From F1-120-MAGs118 sp013360535 (lineage in GTDB: Bacteria > Planctomycetota > UBA1135 > GCA-002686595), in contig JAPKHC010000009.1 in NCBI GenBank assembly GCA_026647215.1, forward strand, positions 62,001 to 126,000: DNA of 64,000 nucleotides. The letters are read 5' to 3'. The translations under genes and the position numbers were made by a program. Within the stretch, counting starts at the first letter, position 1, and the number at the start of each line of letters is the position of its first letter. Under the pieces are notes generated by a model that worked only from the letters and a program-made list of their open reading frames with translations, did no database searches and was not told the DNA's origin. Shown here one piece after another: positions 44,204-51,298 of this stretch.

Positions 44204-45001
44204 CTACACGCCGCCGACGAGGAAACCGTGCGCGACGAACACGTCCTGCGCGGGCCGGGCGAGGAACCGCTCGAACACCGCACGCGCATCGGCCGCCGCC
44301 GCCTGACCACGCAGCAGCCCGAGCGAATACTCGATCTTCGGGCCCTCGGAGAGCGGCACGCGGAACACGACACGCACGCGCTCCGAAGCCTCGGCGTCGG
44401 TCGCGTACACGACGCCCGCCTCGCAGCCGCCGCTCTCGACCGCCGCCAGCGCCGCGCGCACGTCGATGCCCGGCACGACACGCTCCTTCAGCGCGTCCCA
44501 CGCGCCCGCCTGCTCGAGCCACGCCTTCGCGTAACGCCCGACCGGCACGGCCTCGGGGCTGCCGAGCGACAGGTGCACGATCGCCTCCTGCGCGAGCGCC
44601 TTCGCCCCTTCGAGCTCGACGAGCTTCGAGCTCGCCGGGACGACCACGACGAGCTGGTTGGAGAGCCACGGCCGCGGCGCCTCGCGCTCCACCAGCCCAC
44701 CCTTCGCGACCAACTCCACCTGCAGCGTGTCCGCCGACAGGAACACGTCCGCCTGCTTCGCCGCGAGCGCTTGCTGCGCCAGCACGTTCGAGGCCGCGAA
44801 GTTGAGCACGAGCTTCAGCTCAGGGTGCTGCGCCTCGAATCCCTTCGCGATCTCCTCGGTCGCCGCACGCAGGCTCGACGCCGCGTAGACGTGCACGTTG
44901 CGCCGCTCGACCTTCGCGTGGTCGCCGCCGCAGGCCGCGCACACGAGCGCGAGCACGATTCCGGCCAGATGCGTCAACCCGCGGGCTTTGCGTGACTCCA
45001 T
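44204..45001 (-). CDS. modA: Molybdate-binding periplasmic lipoprotein
   Basis: 265 residues. The N-terminal signal ends in VCAAC (lipoprotein, Cys about 23). ModA-type fold: HVYAASSLRAATEEIAKGFE with the anion-contacting Ser pair, NFAASNVLAQQ, DVFLSADTLQVELV, NQLVVVVP, and GVVYATDAEASERVRVVFRVP near the C-terminus. First gene of the molybdate operon. The 134 bases upstream contain the 10-bp palindrome GCTTCGAAGC at 45056-45065, a possible operator. Confidence 0.92.
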   Translation of the reverse strand: MESRKARGLTHLAGIVLALVCAACGGDHAKVERRNVHVYAASSLRAATEEIAKGFEAQHPELKLVLNFAASNVLAQQALAAKQADVFLSADTLQVELVAKGGLVEREAPRPWLSNQLVVVVPASSKLVELEGAKALAQEAIVHLSLGSPEAVPVGRYAKAWLEQAGAWDALKERVVPGIDVRAALAAVESGGCEAGVVYATDAEASERVRVVFRVPLSEGPKIEYSLGLLRGQAAAADARAVFERFLARPAQDVFVAHGFLVGGV

Positions 45002-45055
45002 GCCAGCCCAAGTTACTCCTCTCGTCGGCGGCTCACCATCCGGCGCTCGGCCGCA

Positions 45056-45065
45056 GCTTCGAAGC
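45056..45065. promoter_or_regulatory. 10-bp palindrome upstream of modA
   Basis: GCTTCGAAGC is a perfect palindrome 55 bases upstream of the modA start, in the gap between modA and the thioredoxin-TPR gene. It could bind a dimeric regulator. It does not resemble the known ModE site, so the link with molybdate is only positional. Confidence 0.25.
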
Positions 45066-45135
45066 GGCGCCCGACCGAGCGCCTGTGCGCGTCAGCGAAA
45101 GAGGCGCTGGGAGAAAACCGAGGTCGCGCCGCCGC

Positions 45136-45999
45136 CTACACGCAGAGCAGCATCGACAGGCGGCGCTGGAACTCGAGCACACGCGGATCCGCCTGGCCGA
45201 GCAGGTTGAAGACCTCGATCATCGCCTTGCGCGGCGCGCCGTCCTCGAACTTCAGGTCGAGCTTGGCGGCGGTGAGCATCTCTTCGAGACCGTCCTCGTA
45301 GCGACCCGCGGCGACGAGCGCCTTGCCGAGCGCGATGCGCGCGCCGGGATCCTTCGGGGCGGCCTTCACGGCGGCCTCGAGCGGAGCGAGCTCGCCCACC
45401 TTCTCGGTCGCGGCGAACTGCGCGGCGAGCGCCTGCGCCTCGGGCAACTCGAGATCTTCGCCCGTGACTTGCGCAAAGACTTCCTTGGCCTCGTCGAGGC
45501 GATCGGAAGCGACCAGCAGGCGCGCGAGCGCGAGCCGCAGCTTGCCGGCCTTCGGATCGCGGTGCAGCGCGCGCGCGAGCAACGCGAGCGCCTCGTCGCG
45601 CTTGCCCGCGGCCTCGAGCTTGAGCGCTTCCTCGAGCGGATCGGCGGCCGCGGCACCGAGGTGCTTCTCCAGCAGCTTGCGCACGCTGGCCTCGGGCTGC
45701 GCGCCCATGAAGCCGTCGACGGGCCGCGCACCCTTGAGCAGCATCACGGTCGGCACGCTCTGGATCTGGAAGAGCTCCGCGATCTCCGGGTTCTGGTCGA
45801 CGTCGACCTTGGCGAGCACGAACTTGCCCGCCAGCTCGCGCGCGAGCTTCTCGAGGATCGGCACGAGCGTCTTGCACGGCCCGCACCAGGTCGCCCAGAA
45901 GTCGACCAGCACCGGGACGGTCTTCGAGCGCTCGACCACCTCGGCCTGGAAGTTCGCAACGGTGACGTCGACGATCGCGGGTGCGGCTTGGGTCTGCAT
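45136..45999 (-). CDS. Thioredoxin-fold protein with C-terminal TPR (CnoX/YbbN-like)
   Basis: 287 residues from ATG 45999 with AAGGAG upstream. Thioredoxin domain (about 8-112) with the intact active site WATWCGPCK near residue 40 and cis-Pro in QSVPTVMLLKG. A helical TPR part follows (about 115-285; ALLARALHRDPKAGKLRLAL, AAGRYEDGLEEML). The plan matches CnoX/YbbN chaperedoxins; the CGPC active site suggests real redox activity, unlike the E. coli protein. It follows ychF by 27 bases and may share its transcript. Confidence 0.9.
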   Translation of the reverse strand: MQTQAAPAIVDVTVANFQAEVVERSKTVPVLVDFWATWCGPCKTLVPILEKLARELAGKFVLAKVDVDQNPEIAELFQIQSVPTVMLLKGARPVDGFMGAQPEASVRKLLEKHLGAAAADPLEEALKLEAAGKRDEALALLARALHRDPKAGKLRLALARLLVASDRLDEAKEVFAQVTGEDLELPEAQALAAQFAATEKVGELAPLEAAVKAAPKDPGARIALGKALVAAGRYEDGLEEMLTAAKLDLKFEDGAPRKAMIEVFNLLGQADPRVLEFQRRLSMLLCV

Positions 46000-46011
46000 G
46001 ACGCTCCTTCT

Positions 46012-46043
46012 AGGACAGGGTCCTGATCACTTCCCGATCAGGA
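46012..46043 (-). promoter_or_regulatory. Two overlapping hairpins between ychF and the thioredoxin-TPR gene
   Basis: TCCTGATC (46021-46028) pairs with GATCAGGA (46036-46043) across the ychF stop codon. AGGAC (46012-46016) pairs with GTCCT (46020-46024). The bases 46021-46024 belong to both, so the two stems exclude each other. On the minus-strand transcript this looks like an attenuator or a processing site just before the ribosome-binding site of the thioredoxin-TPR gene. Confidence 0.35.
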
Positions 46044-47121
46044 AGTGGCACACGTCGCTCGGCCGCATGACGTACTCGCGGCCTTCGCTGCGCAGCTTGC
46101 CGGCGGCCTTGATGGCGGCCTCGGTCTTGTACTGCACGAGGTCGTCGACCGAGTAGATCTCGGCGCGGATGAAGCCCTTCTCGAAGTCCGTGTGGATCAC
46201 GCCCGCGGCCTTCGGCGCGCTGTCGCCCTTGTGGATCGTCCAGGCGCGGATCTCCTTGGGGCCCGCGGTGTAGTACACCTGCAGGCCGAGCAGGTGGTAA
46301 GCCTGCCGGATCAGGCGGTGCAGGCCGGGCTCCGTGAGGCCCATGTCGGCGAGGAACGCGGTGCGGTCCGCGGGCTCGAGGCTCATGATCTCGCCTTCGA
46401 TCGCACCGGAGAGCGCGACCACCTCGGCGCCTGTCGCCTCCGCGTGCGCGCGCACCTTGTCGACCAGCGGCGACTTGCCCTCGAGGTCGCTGTCGGCGAC
46501 GTTCGCCACGAACAGCACGGGCTTCATCGTGATCAGGAACAGCGGGTAGAGCACCGCGGCTTCCTGCGGCGTCCAGGCGTGCGTGCGCAGCTGCTTGCCG
46601 GCCTCGAGCCAGGCCTTGGCGCGGTCGAGCACGTCCTTCTCGAACATCGCGTCCTTGTCCTGCGCACGCGCCTTCTTCGCGGCGCGGTCGGCGGCGCGCT
46701 CGACGGTGTCGAGGTCCGCGAGGCCGAGCTCGAGCTCGATCACCTCGATGTCGCGCAGCGGATCGACCGAGCCCGACACGTGGATGATGTCGCCCGACTC
46801 GAAGCAACGCACGACGTGCAGGATCGCGTCGCACTCCTTGATGTTGCCGAGGAACTTGTTGCCCAGGCCCTCACCCTGGCTCGCGCCCTTCACGAGCCCG
46901 GCGATGTCGACGATCTTGAGCGAGGCGGGGATGATGCGCTCGCTCGCGATGAAGCCGCGCAGCAGCTCGAGGTTGGGATCGGGCACGTCGACGACGCCGA
47001 TGTTCGGCTCGATCGTGCAGAACGGGTAGTTCGCGCTCTCGGCCCCGGCGGCCGTGATCGCGTTGAAGATGGTGGACTTCCCGACGTTGGGGAGACCGAC
47101 GATGCCGCAGGCGAGACCCAT
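46027..47121 (-). CDS. ychF: Redox-responsive ATPase/GTPase YchF (OLA1 family)
   Basis: 364 residues, the family's usual length. P-loop GLPNVGKST at the N-terminus, G3 DIAGLVKGASQGEGLGNKFL with the invariant family run, and the family-specific G4 position reading NVAD (NVAE in E. coli, giving ATP preference). A central coiled coil (about 125-190) and a C-terminal TGS domain (YYTAGPKEIRAWTIHKGD; DFEKGFIRAEI) are present. It binds ribosomes and has a regulatory role in the stress response. Confidence 0.95.
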   Translation of the reverse strand: MGLACGIVGLPNVGKSTIFNAITAAGAESANYPFCTIEPNIGVVDVPDPNLELLRGFIASERIIPASLKIVDIAGLVKGASQGEGLGNKFLGNIKECDAILHVVRCFESGDIIHVSGSVDPLRDIEVIELELGLADLDTVERAADRAAKKARAQDKDAMFEKDVLDRAKAWLEAGKQLRTHAWTPQEAAVLYPLFLITMKPVLFVANVADSDLEGKSPLVDKVRAHAEATGAEVVALSGAIEGEIMSLEPADRTAFLADMGLTEPGLHRLIRQAYHLLGLQVYYTAGPKEIRAWTIHKGDSAPKAAGVIHTDFEKGFIRAEIYSVDDLVQYKTEAAIKAAGKLRSEGREYVMRPSDVCHFLIGK

Positions 47122-47151
47122 GGATTTGCCCCTGTTTTTGGGGCGAGAAGT

Positions 47152-48825
47152 CTACTGCGGCACGGCCCGGACTTCGAGGGAGCGCAGCGCATAGACACCC
47201 GCGGCGAGGCCCGGATGCAGCCGGACGCGGCCCGCGAGGCCCGGAACGCGCAGCTTGACGTGCACGACGTTGGCGCTGCGCGCCGGCAGCGGCCGCTGGA
47301 TGCCCCGCGCGAGGCGCGAGTAGGTCGCGAAGCGGCCGGTCAGGAACTCGAGGCACAGGGCCGTGTCGACCGGGCTGTCGAGCTCGATCCGCAGCACCGG
47401 CCACGTGCCCGGCGGCACCACGAGCGGCGGCAGCTCGAGCGCCGTGCCGCCGTACTCGAGCGTCAGTCCGTCCTCGCCGTGCTGCGAGATGCGGCTCTTC
47501 GCGCCGGCCGGCAGCGTGAGCTGGCCGAGGCCCACGAGGAGCGTCGTCGACGAGGCGCGGAACTCGGTTTCGAGCACCTCTTGCGTGTCGAGCGGCGAGG
47601 TCGAGAGCGAGACCGCCGCGAGCGCGCGCTCGACGAACACCTGCAGCACGACGTCGGGCTGCTCGCGCTCGATCACGTTCGTGTCGAAGTCCGGAACCCA
47701 GCGGAACGCGACGCGCGAGAAGGCTTCCGCGAGCAGCGGCCGCAGCTTCTCCCCCATCGAGTCGTGGAACACGACCGCACGCGGCGCCGCGACACCTTCG
47801 CGCACGACGTCGACGTTCATGCTGTCGAGCACGTCGATCGCCCAGCCGCTGCCTTCGCCCGGCTCGGGCCGGATCGCGAAGCGCACGCGCTCCTCGGGCG
47901 TCTTGTCGCGGCGCTCGAGGAATTGCCGCAGCCGCTCCCACGCCGCCGCGGGGATCGCGCGCGACCAGCTCGCGTCGGCGTTGGGCTGCCGCAGCACGTC
48001 CTCCATGTAGAGGCGCCCGGCCCAGGAATCGTCCTGAAACTCCGTCGGAACGAAGGTGAAGGCCTCGCGCGCGGGCGCGGCGAGCTGCGGCAGCTCGCGC
48101 CTGAGACGTTCGAGCAGCGCGCGCGCGGCAGGCACGGCACCACGGTCATTCCAGTGCGTGCCGAGACGGTAGTAGAGCTGCTCTCCGGGCTGCGCGAGCG
48201 CCTTCTCGGCGAGGATCGGCTCCGTCAGGTCGAGCAGCGGGAATTCGGTGCGTCGGCCGACGTGCTGCACGAGCTGCTCGCGCCGCGAGGGCCCGAGCTT
48301 GTCGAAGCGCGCCGGGAAGAACTCGGGGTAGATCGACTCCTTGTTGGGAGCGATCGCGAAGAGGTACTTCACGCCACGTTGCGCGCACCACTCGCGGCGG
48401 TCGGCGAGCACCTTTCCCCACAGCTCGAGTTCCTCGGCGCTGAACGGATCGGCGCCGCGCCAGACGTCGACCGCGCGGTCGCGGGTCGTGAACATCCACG
48501 CGTCGGGGCCGAGCACGATCTCGCTCGTCGGCGAGACGCCGAAAGCCTCGATGCTCACGCGGTTGTTGAGCCGGATCCAAGCCGGTCGCAGGCCAAAATG
48601 GTCGCGGAACCAGGCGTCGAAGGCCGTGGGCCACAACTCGGCCTCGGCCAGCGTCTGCGGCGCCTTCGGTTCGGGCGCGGGGCGCCGGAATTCACGCTCG
48701 ACCGAGCCGGACGGCGGCGGTTGCAGCCACGTCAGCGCGCCGGGCACCGCACAGAACAGCACGAACGCGAGCGCGAGGGCGCGGTCGCACCAGCTGCGGA
48801 ACGGGGAGTTCGTGGGCGCGTCCAT
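47152..48825 (-). CDS. AlgX/AlgJ-like SGNH polysaccharide O-acetyltransferase component
   Basis: 557 residues from ATG 48825 (TGATG junction with the MBOAT gene). One N-terminal membrane helix (about 15-35) is followed by a periplasmic AlgX/AlgJ-type domain (AWFRDHFGLRPAWIRLNN, PNKESIYPEFFP). In AlgX/AlgJ the catalytic triad is Asp-x-His plus Ser. Here the block reads LGTHW with Gly about 222 in the Asp position and His about 224; the Ser block reads FHDSM with Ser about 356. A C-terminal beta-rich domain of ~160 residues may bind polysaccharide. Works with the MBOAT protein to acetylate an exported polymer. Confidence 0.85.
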   Translation of the reverse strand: MDAPTNSPFRSWCDRALALAFVLFCAVPGALTWLQPPPSGSVEREFRRPAPEPKAPQTLAEAELWPTAFDAWFRDHFGLRPAWIRLNNRVSIEAFGVSPTSEIVLGPDAWMFTTRDRAVDVWRGADPFSAEELELWGKVLADRREWCAQRGVKYLFAIAPNKESIYPEFFPARFDKLGPSRREQLVQHVGRRTEFPLLDLTEPILAEKALAQPGEQLYYRLGTHWNDRGAVPAARALLERLRRELPQLAAPAREAFTFVPTEFQDDSWAGRLYMEDVLRQPNADASWSRAIPAAAWERLRQFLERRDKTPEERVRFAIRPEPGEGSGWAIDVLDSMNVDVVREGVAAPRAVVFHDSMGEKLRPLLAEAFSRVAFRWVPDFDTNVIEREQPDVVLQVFVERALAAVSLSTSPLDTQEVLETEFRASSTTLLVGLGQLTLPAGAKSRISQHGEDGLTLEYGGTALELPPLVVPPGTWPVLRIELDSPVDTALCLEFLTGRFATYSRLARGIQRPLPARSANVVHVKLRVPGLAGRVRLHPGLAAGVYALRSLEVRAVPQ

Positions 48826-50255
48826 CAGAAGCGGAAGTAGATGAACGGGTTGAAGGTTCCGGCCGACAGGCGCGCGGCCGAGAGGCCGAGCAGCGCGAGC
48901 GGGAGCACGACGCTGGCGAGCTCGAGGCCACGCTCGAGCCCGTCGTCGGCTGCGTGCACGCCGCGCCGCTCGCGCCAGCGCTGGACGGCCTTGAGCCACG
49001 GCGTCGAGCCGAGCGCCGCGGCGGCGAGCATCGTGACGAGCCACGCGTCGAGGTAGAGCCCCGCGTGCACCGCGAGCCCGTCGCCGCTGCCGAACCCGGC
49101 CATCGCGCGCAGGAACGCGAGCGCGTGCGGGAGCGAGCTCGCGTTGAAGAACACCCAGCCGACGACCGCGACGCCGAAGGCGTAAGGCCAGCCGAGCCAC
49201 GAGCGGTCGCGGCGCGCTCCGCTGCTCGCCACACGCTCGAACACGAGAAACGCCCCGTGAAACAGGCCCCAGACGACGAAGTTCCAGGCCGCGCCGTGCC
49301 ACAGCCCGCACAGGAAGAACACGAGCACGAGGTTGAAGTACGTGCGCGCGCGACCGCGGCGGTTGCCGCCGAGCGGGATGTAGAGGTAGTCGCGGAACCA
49401 GGTCGACAGCGACAGGTGCCAGCGCCGCCAGAACTCGGTCACGCTGCGCGCGATGTACGGGTAGTCGAAGTTCTCGAGGAACTCGAAGCCCAGCATGCGT
49501 CCAAGGCCGATGGCCATGTCGCTGTAGCCCGAGAAGTCGAAGTAGATCTGTGCCGTGTAGCACAGCGCGCCGAGCCACGCGGTGCCCGCGTCGAGCTGCG
49601 CCGGGTCGAGCGCGAAGATGTCCTTCGCCGCGACCGCGCAGGTGTTCGCGATGAGCATCTTCTTGGCGAGGCCGATCGCGAAGCGCCGCACGCCGCTGGC
49701 GAACTTCCCGCTCGAGAGCGTGCGCGCGGCGAGCTGCGCCGCGACGTCGCGGTAGCGCACGATCGGGCCGGCGATCAGCTGCGGAAAGAGCGCGATGTAC
49801 AGGCCAAAATCGAGCGGATTGCGCTGCGCGCGGCCTTCACCGCGGCGCACGTCGATGACGTACGACAACGCCTGGAACGTGAAGAACGAGATGCCGATCG
49901 GCAGCTGGACGGGCTCGGCCGGAAAACGCTCGAGCGAGACGCCCGCCGCCGCGAGGTTGTCCCACAGGAAGTTCCAGTACTTGTAGAAACCGAGCAGCCC
50001 GAGGTTGAAGACCAGCGCGGCACCGATGGCGAGCCGCGAGCGCGCGCGGTCGCGCTCGACCCACAGCAGCGCCAGCGCCCAGTTGACGGTGATCGAAGCG
50101 AGCATCACGAGCGCGACGCGCGGCTCGCCCCAGGCGTAGAACACGAGGCTCGCGACGAACAATCCGGCGTTCCGCAGCGCACGCGGCAGCCCCAGCCCGA
50201 GGAGGAGCGCCAGTGGCAGGAACAGGAACAGGAACGTCGGGGAGCTGAACAGCAT
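48825..50255 (-). CDS. MBOAT family membrane-bound O-acyltransferase (AlgI-like)
   Basis: 476 residues from ATG 50255 with about ten membrane helices. Family landmarks are FYKYWNFLWDN near 105, LPIGISFFTFQALSYVIDV, YFDFSGYSDMAIGLGRMLG, FWRRWHLSLSTWFRDYLYIPLGG and the catalytic His region FFLCGLWHGAAWNFVVWG near 325. It moves acyl groups, usually acetyl, across the inner membrane to a periplasmic SGNH partner, here the AlgX-like protein encoded next. No polymer synthesis genes lie in the window. Confidence 0.94.
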   Translation of the reverse strand: MLFSSPTFLFLFLPLALLLGLGLPRALRNAGLFVASLVFYAWGEPRVALVMLASITVNWALALLWVERDRARSRLAIGAALVFNLGLLGFYKYWNFLWDNLAAAGVSLERFPAEPVQLPIGISFFTFQALSYVIDVRRGEGRAQRNPLDFGLYIALFPQLIAGPIVRYRDVAAQLAARTLSSGKFASGVRRFAIGLAKKMLIANTCAVAAKDIFALDPAQLDAGTAWLGALCYTAQIYFDFSGYSDMAIGLGRMLGFEFLENFDYPYIARSVTEFWRRWHLSLSTWFRDYLYIPLGGNRRGRARTYFNLVLVFFLCGLWHGAAWNFVVWGLFHGAFLVFERVASSGARRDRSWLGWPYAFGVAVVGWVFFNASSLPHALAFLRAMAGFGSGDGLAVHAGLYLDAWLVTMLAAAALGSTPWLKAVQRWRERRGVHAADDGLERGLELASVVLPLALLGLSAARLSAGTFNPFIYFRF

Positions 50256-50281
50256 GGTGGAGCCGCGCGCGCGGACGCGGG

Positions 50282-50668
50282 CTACACGAGCGCGATGCAG
50301 TCGATCTCGACCAGCGCTCCACGCGGCAGGCCCGCGACGGCGACCGTCGCACGCGCCGGCGCCGCACCCTGCGGGAAGTGGCGGCCATAGACCTCGTTCA
50401 TGGCGCCGAAGTGCTCCATCGTCGTCAGGAACACGTTGCACTTCACCGCGCGCGACAGGTCGCTGCCCGCGGCGCGCAGCACCGCCTGCAGGTTCTTGAG
50501 CACCCGCTCGGTCTGCCCCGCGACGTCGCCGCCGAGGAACTCGCCCGTGCCGGGATCGAGCGCGATCTGGCCCGAGCAGTGGACGAGGCCGCCGGCGATC
50601 ACCGCCTGGCTGTAGGGGCCGATGGCCTTGGGAGCGCCTTCGGTGGCGACGATGCGACGGTCGGTCAT
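50282..50668 (-). CDS. ridA: RidA family enamine/imine deaminase
   Basis: 128 residues, the family length. N-terminal APKAIGPYSQAVIAGGLVHCSGQIALDP, then QTERVLKNLQAVLRAAG and the C-terminal RATVAVAGLPRGALVEIDCIA, whose Arg binds the carboxylate of reactive enamines. It detoxifies 2-aminoacrylate-type intermediates released by PLP enzymes. Starts 19 bases after coaD. Confidence 0.94.
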   Translation of the reverse strand: MTDRRIVATEGAPKAIGPYSQAVIAGGLVHCSGQIALDPGTGEFLGGDVAGQTERVLKNLQAVLRAAGSDLSRAVKCNVFLTTMEHFGAMNEVYGRHFPQGAAPARATVAVAGLPRGALVEIDCIALV

Positions 50669-50687
50669 GGCAGGGTTCCGGAGGACT

Positions 50688-51197
50688 TCAGACGGTGCGG
50701 CGGATGCGCTCACGCAGCGCACGCGCGACCGCCGGAGGGACGAAGAGCTCGATCGGGCCGCCCATCTCGGCGACCTGCCGGACGAGCGTGCTCGAGATGT
50801 GCGCGTGCTCGGGCTCGGAGGCGAGGAACAGCGTGTCGAGCTGGCGCGCCATCGAGCGGTTGGAGCGCGCCATCTGCGACTCGTACTCGAAGTCGGTCGA
50901 GTTGCGCAGGCCGCGCAGGATCACGTCGGCGCCGAGCTGCGCACAGCCGTCGACCGTCAGGCCCGGCACGTGCGCCACGCTGACGCCGTGGATGTCGGCG
51001 GTGACCTCGCGCAGCAGCGCGATGCGTTCCGCGAGCGGGAGCAGCTCGCGCTTCGACGGGTGGCTCGCGACCGCGACCGTCACGCGCCCGAACAGCGTCG
51101 CCGCCCGCCGCACGATGTCGAGATGCCCGAGCGTCACCGGATCGAACGTGCCGGGAAACAGGGCGTGGTGCGTCGGAACCGTGCGGGGCTGCGCCAT
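50688..51197 (-). CDS. coaD: Phosphopantetheine adenylyltransferase
   Basis: 169 residues from ATG 51197. Nucleotidyltransferase motif FPGTFDPVTLGHLDIVRRAA with the TxGH adenylate-binding element, LRNSTDFEYESQMA, and the second motif ISSTLVRQVAEMGG near residue 135. It makes dephospho-CoA from phosphopantetheine and ATP, the penultimate step of CoA synthesis. Divergent from comEC, and followed by ridA in the same direction. Confidence 0.96.
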   Translation of the reverse strand: MAQPRTVPTHHALFPGTFDPVTLGHLDIVRRAATLFGRVTVAVASHPSKRELLPLAERIALLREVTADIHGVSVAHVPGLTVDGCAQLGADVILRGLRNSTDFEYESQMARSNRSMARQLDTLFLASEPEHAHISSTLVRQVAEMGGPIELFVPPAVARALRERIRRTV

Positions 51198-51205
51198 GGC
51201 GAGCG

Positions 51206-51235
51206 ATCTTAGCCCTGCGCTCCCCGCCTCGTCTC
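51206..51235 (-). promoter_or_regulatory. Candidate promoter of coaD-ridA
   Basis: On the minus strand GAGACG (51235-51230), 18 bases, then TAAGAT (51211-51206); the -10 matches 5 of 6 consensus bases. The start codon at 51197 is only eight bases beyond the -10 box, so the message would be leaderless or nearly so. Confidence 0.35.
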
Positions 51236-51298
51236 GCACGGGAAATTCCGGTTTTGGGTGCGACCGCGGGCGGGTCCCGAGCGTCGTGCGCAGTGGAG

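Noticed and set aside
47129..47147. Hairpin GCCCC-TGTTTTT-GGGGC between ychF and the AlgX-like gene
   Set aside because: The T run lies in the loop, the stem has only five pairs and the position directly in front of ychF does not need a terminator.
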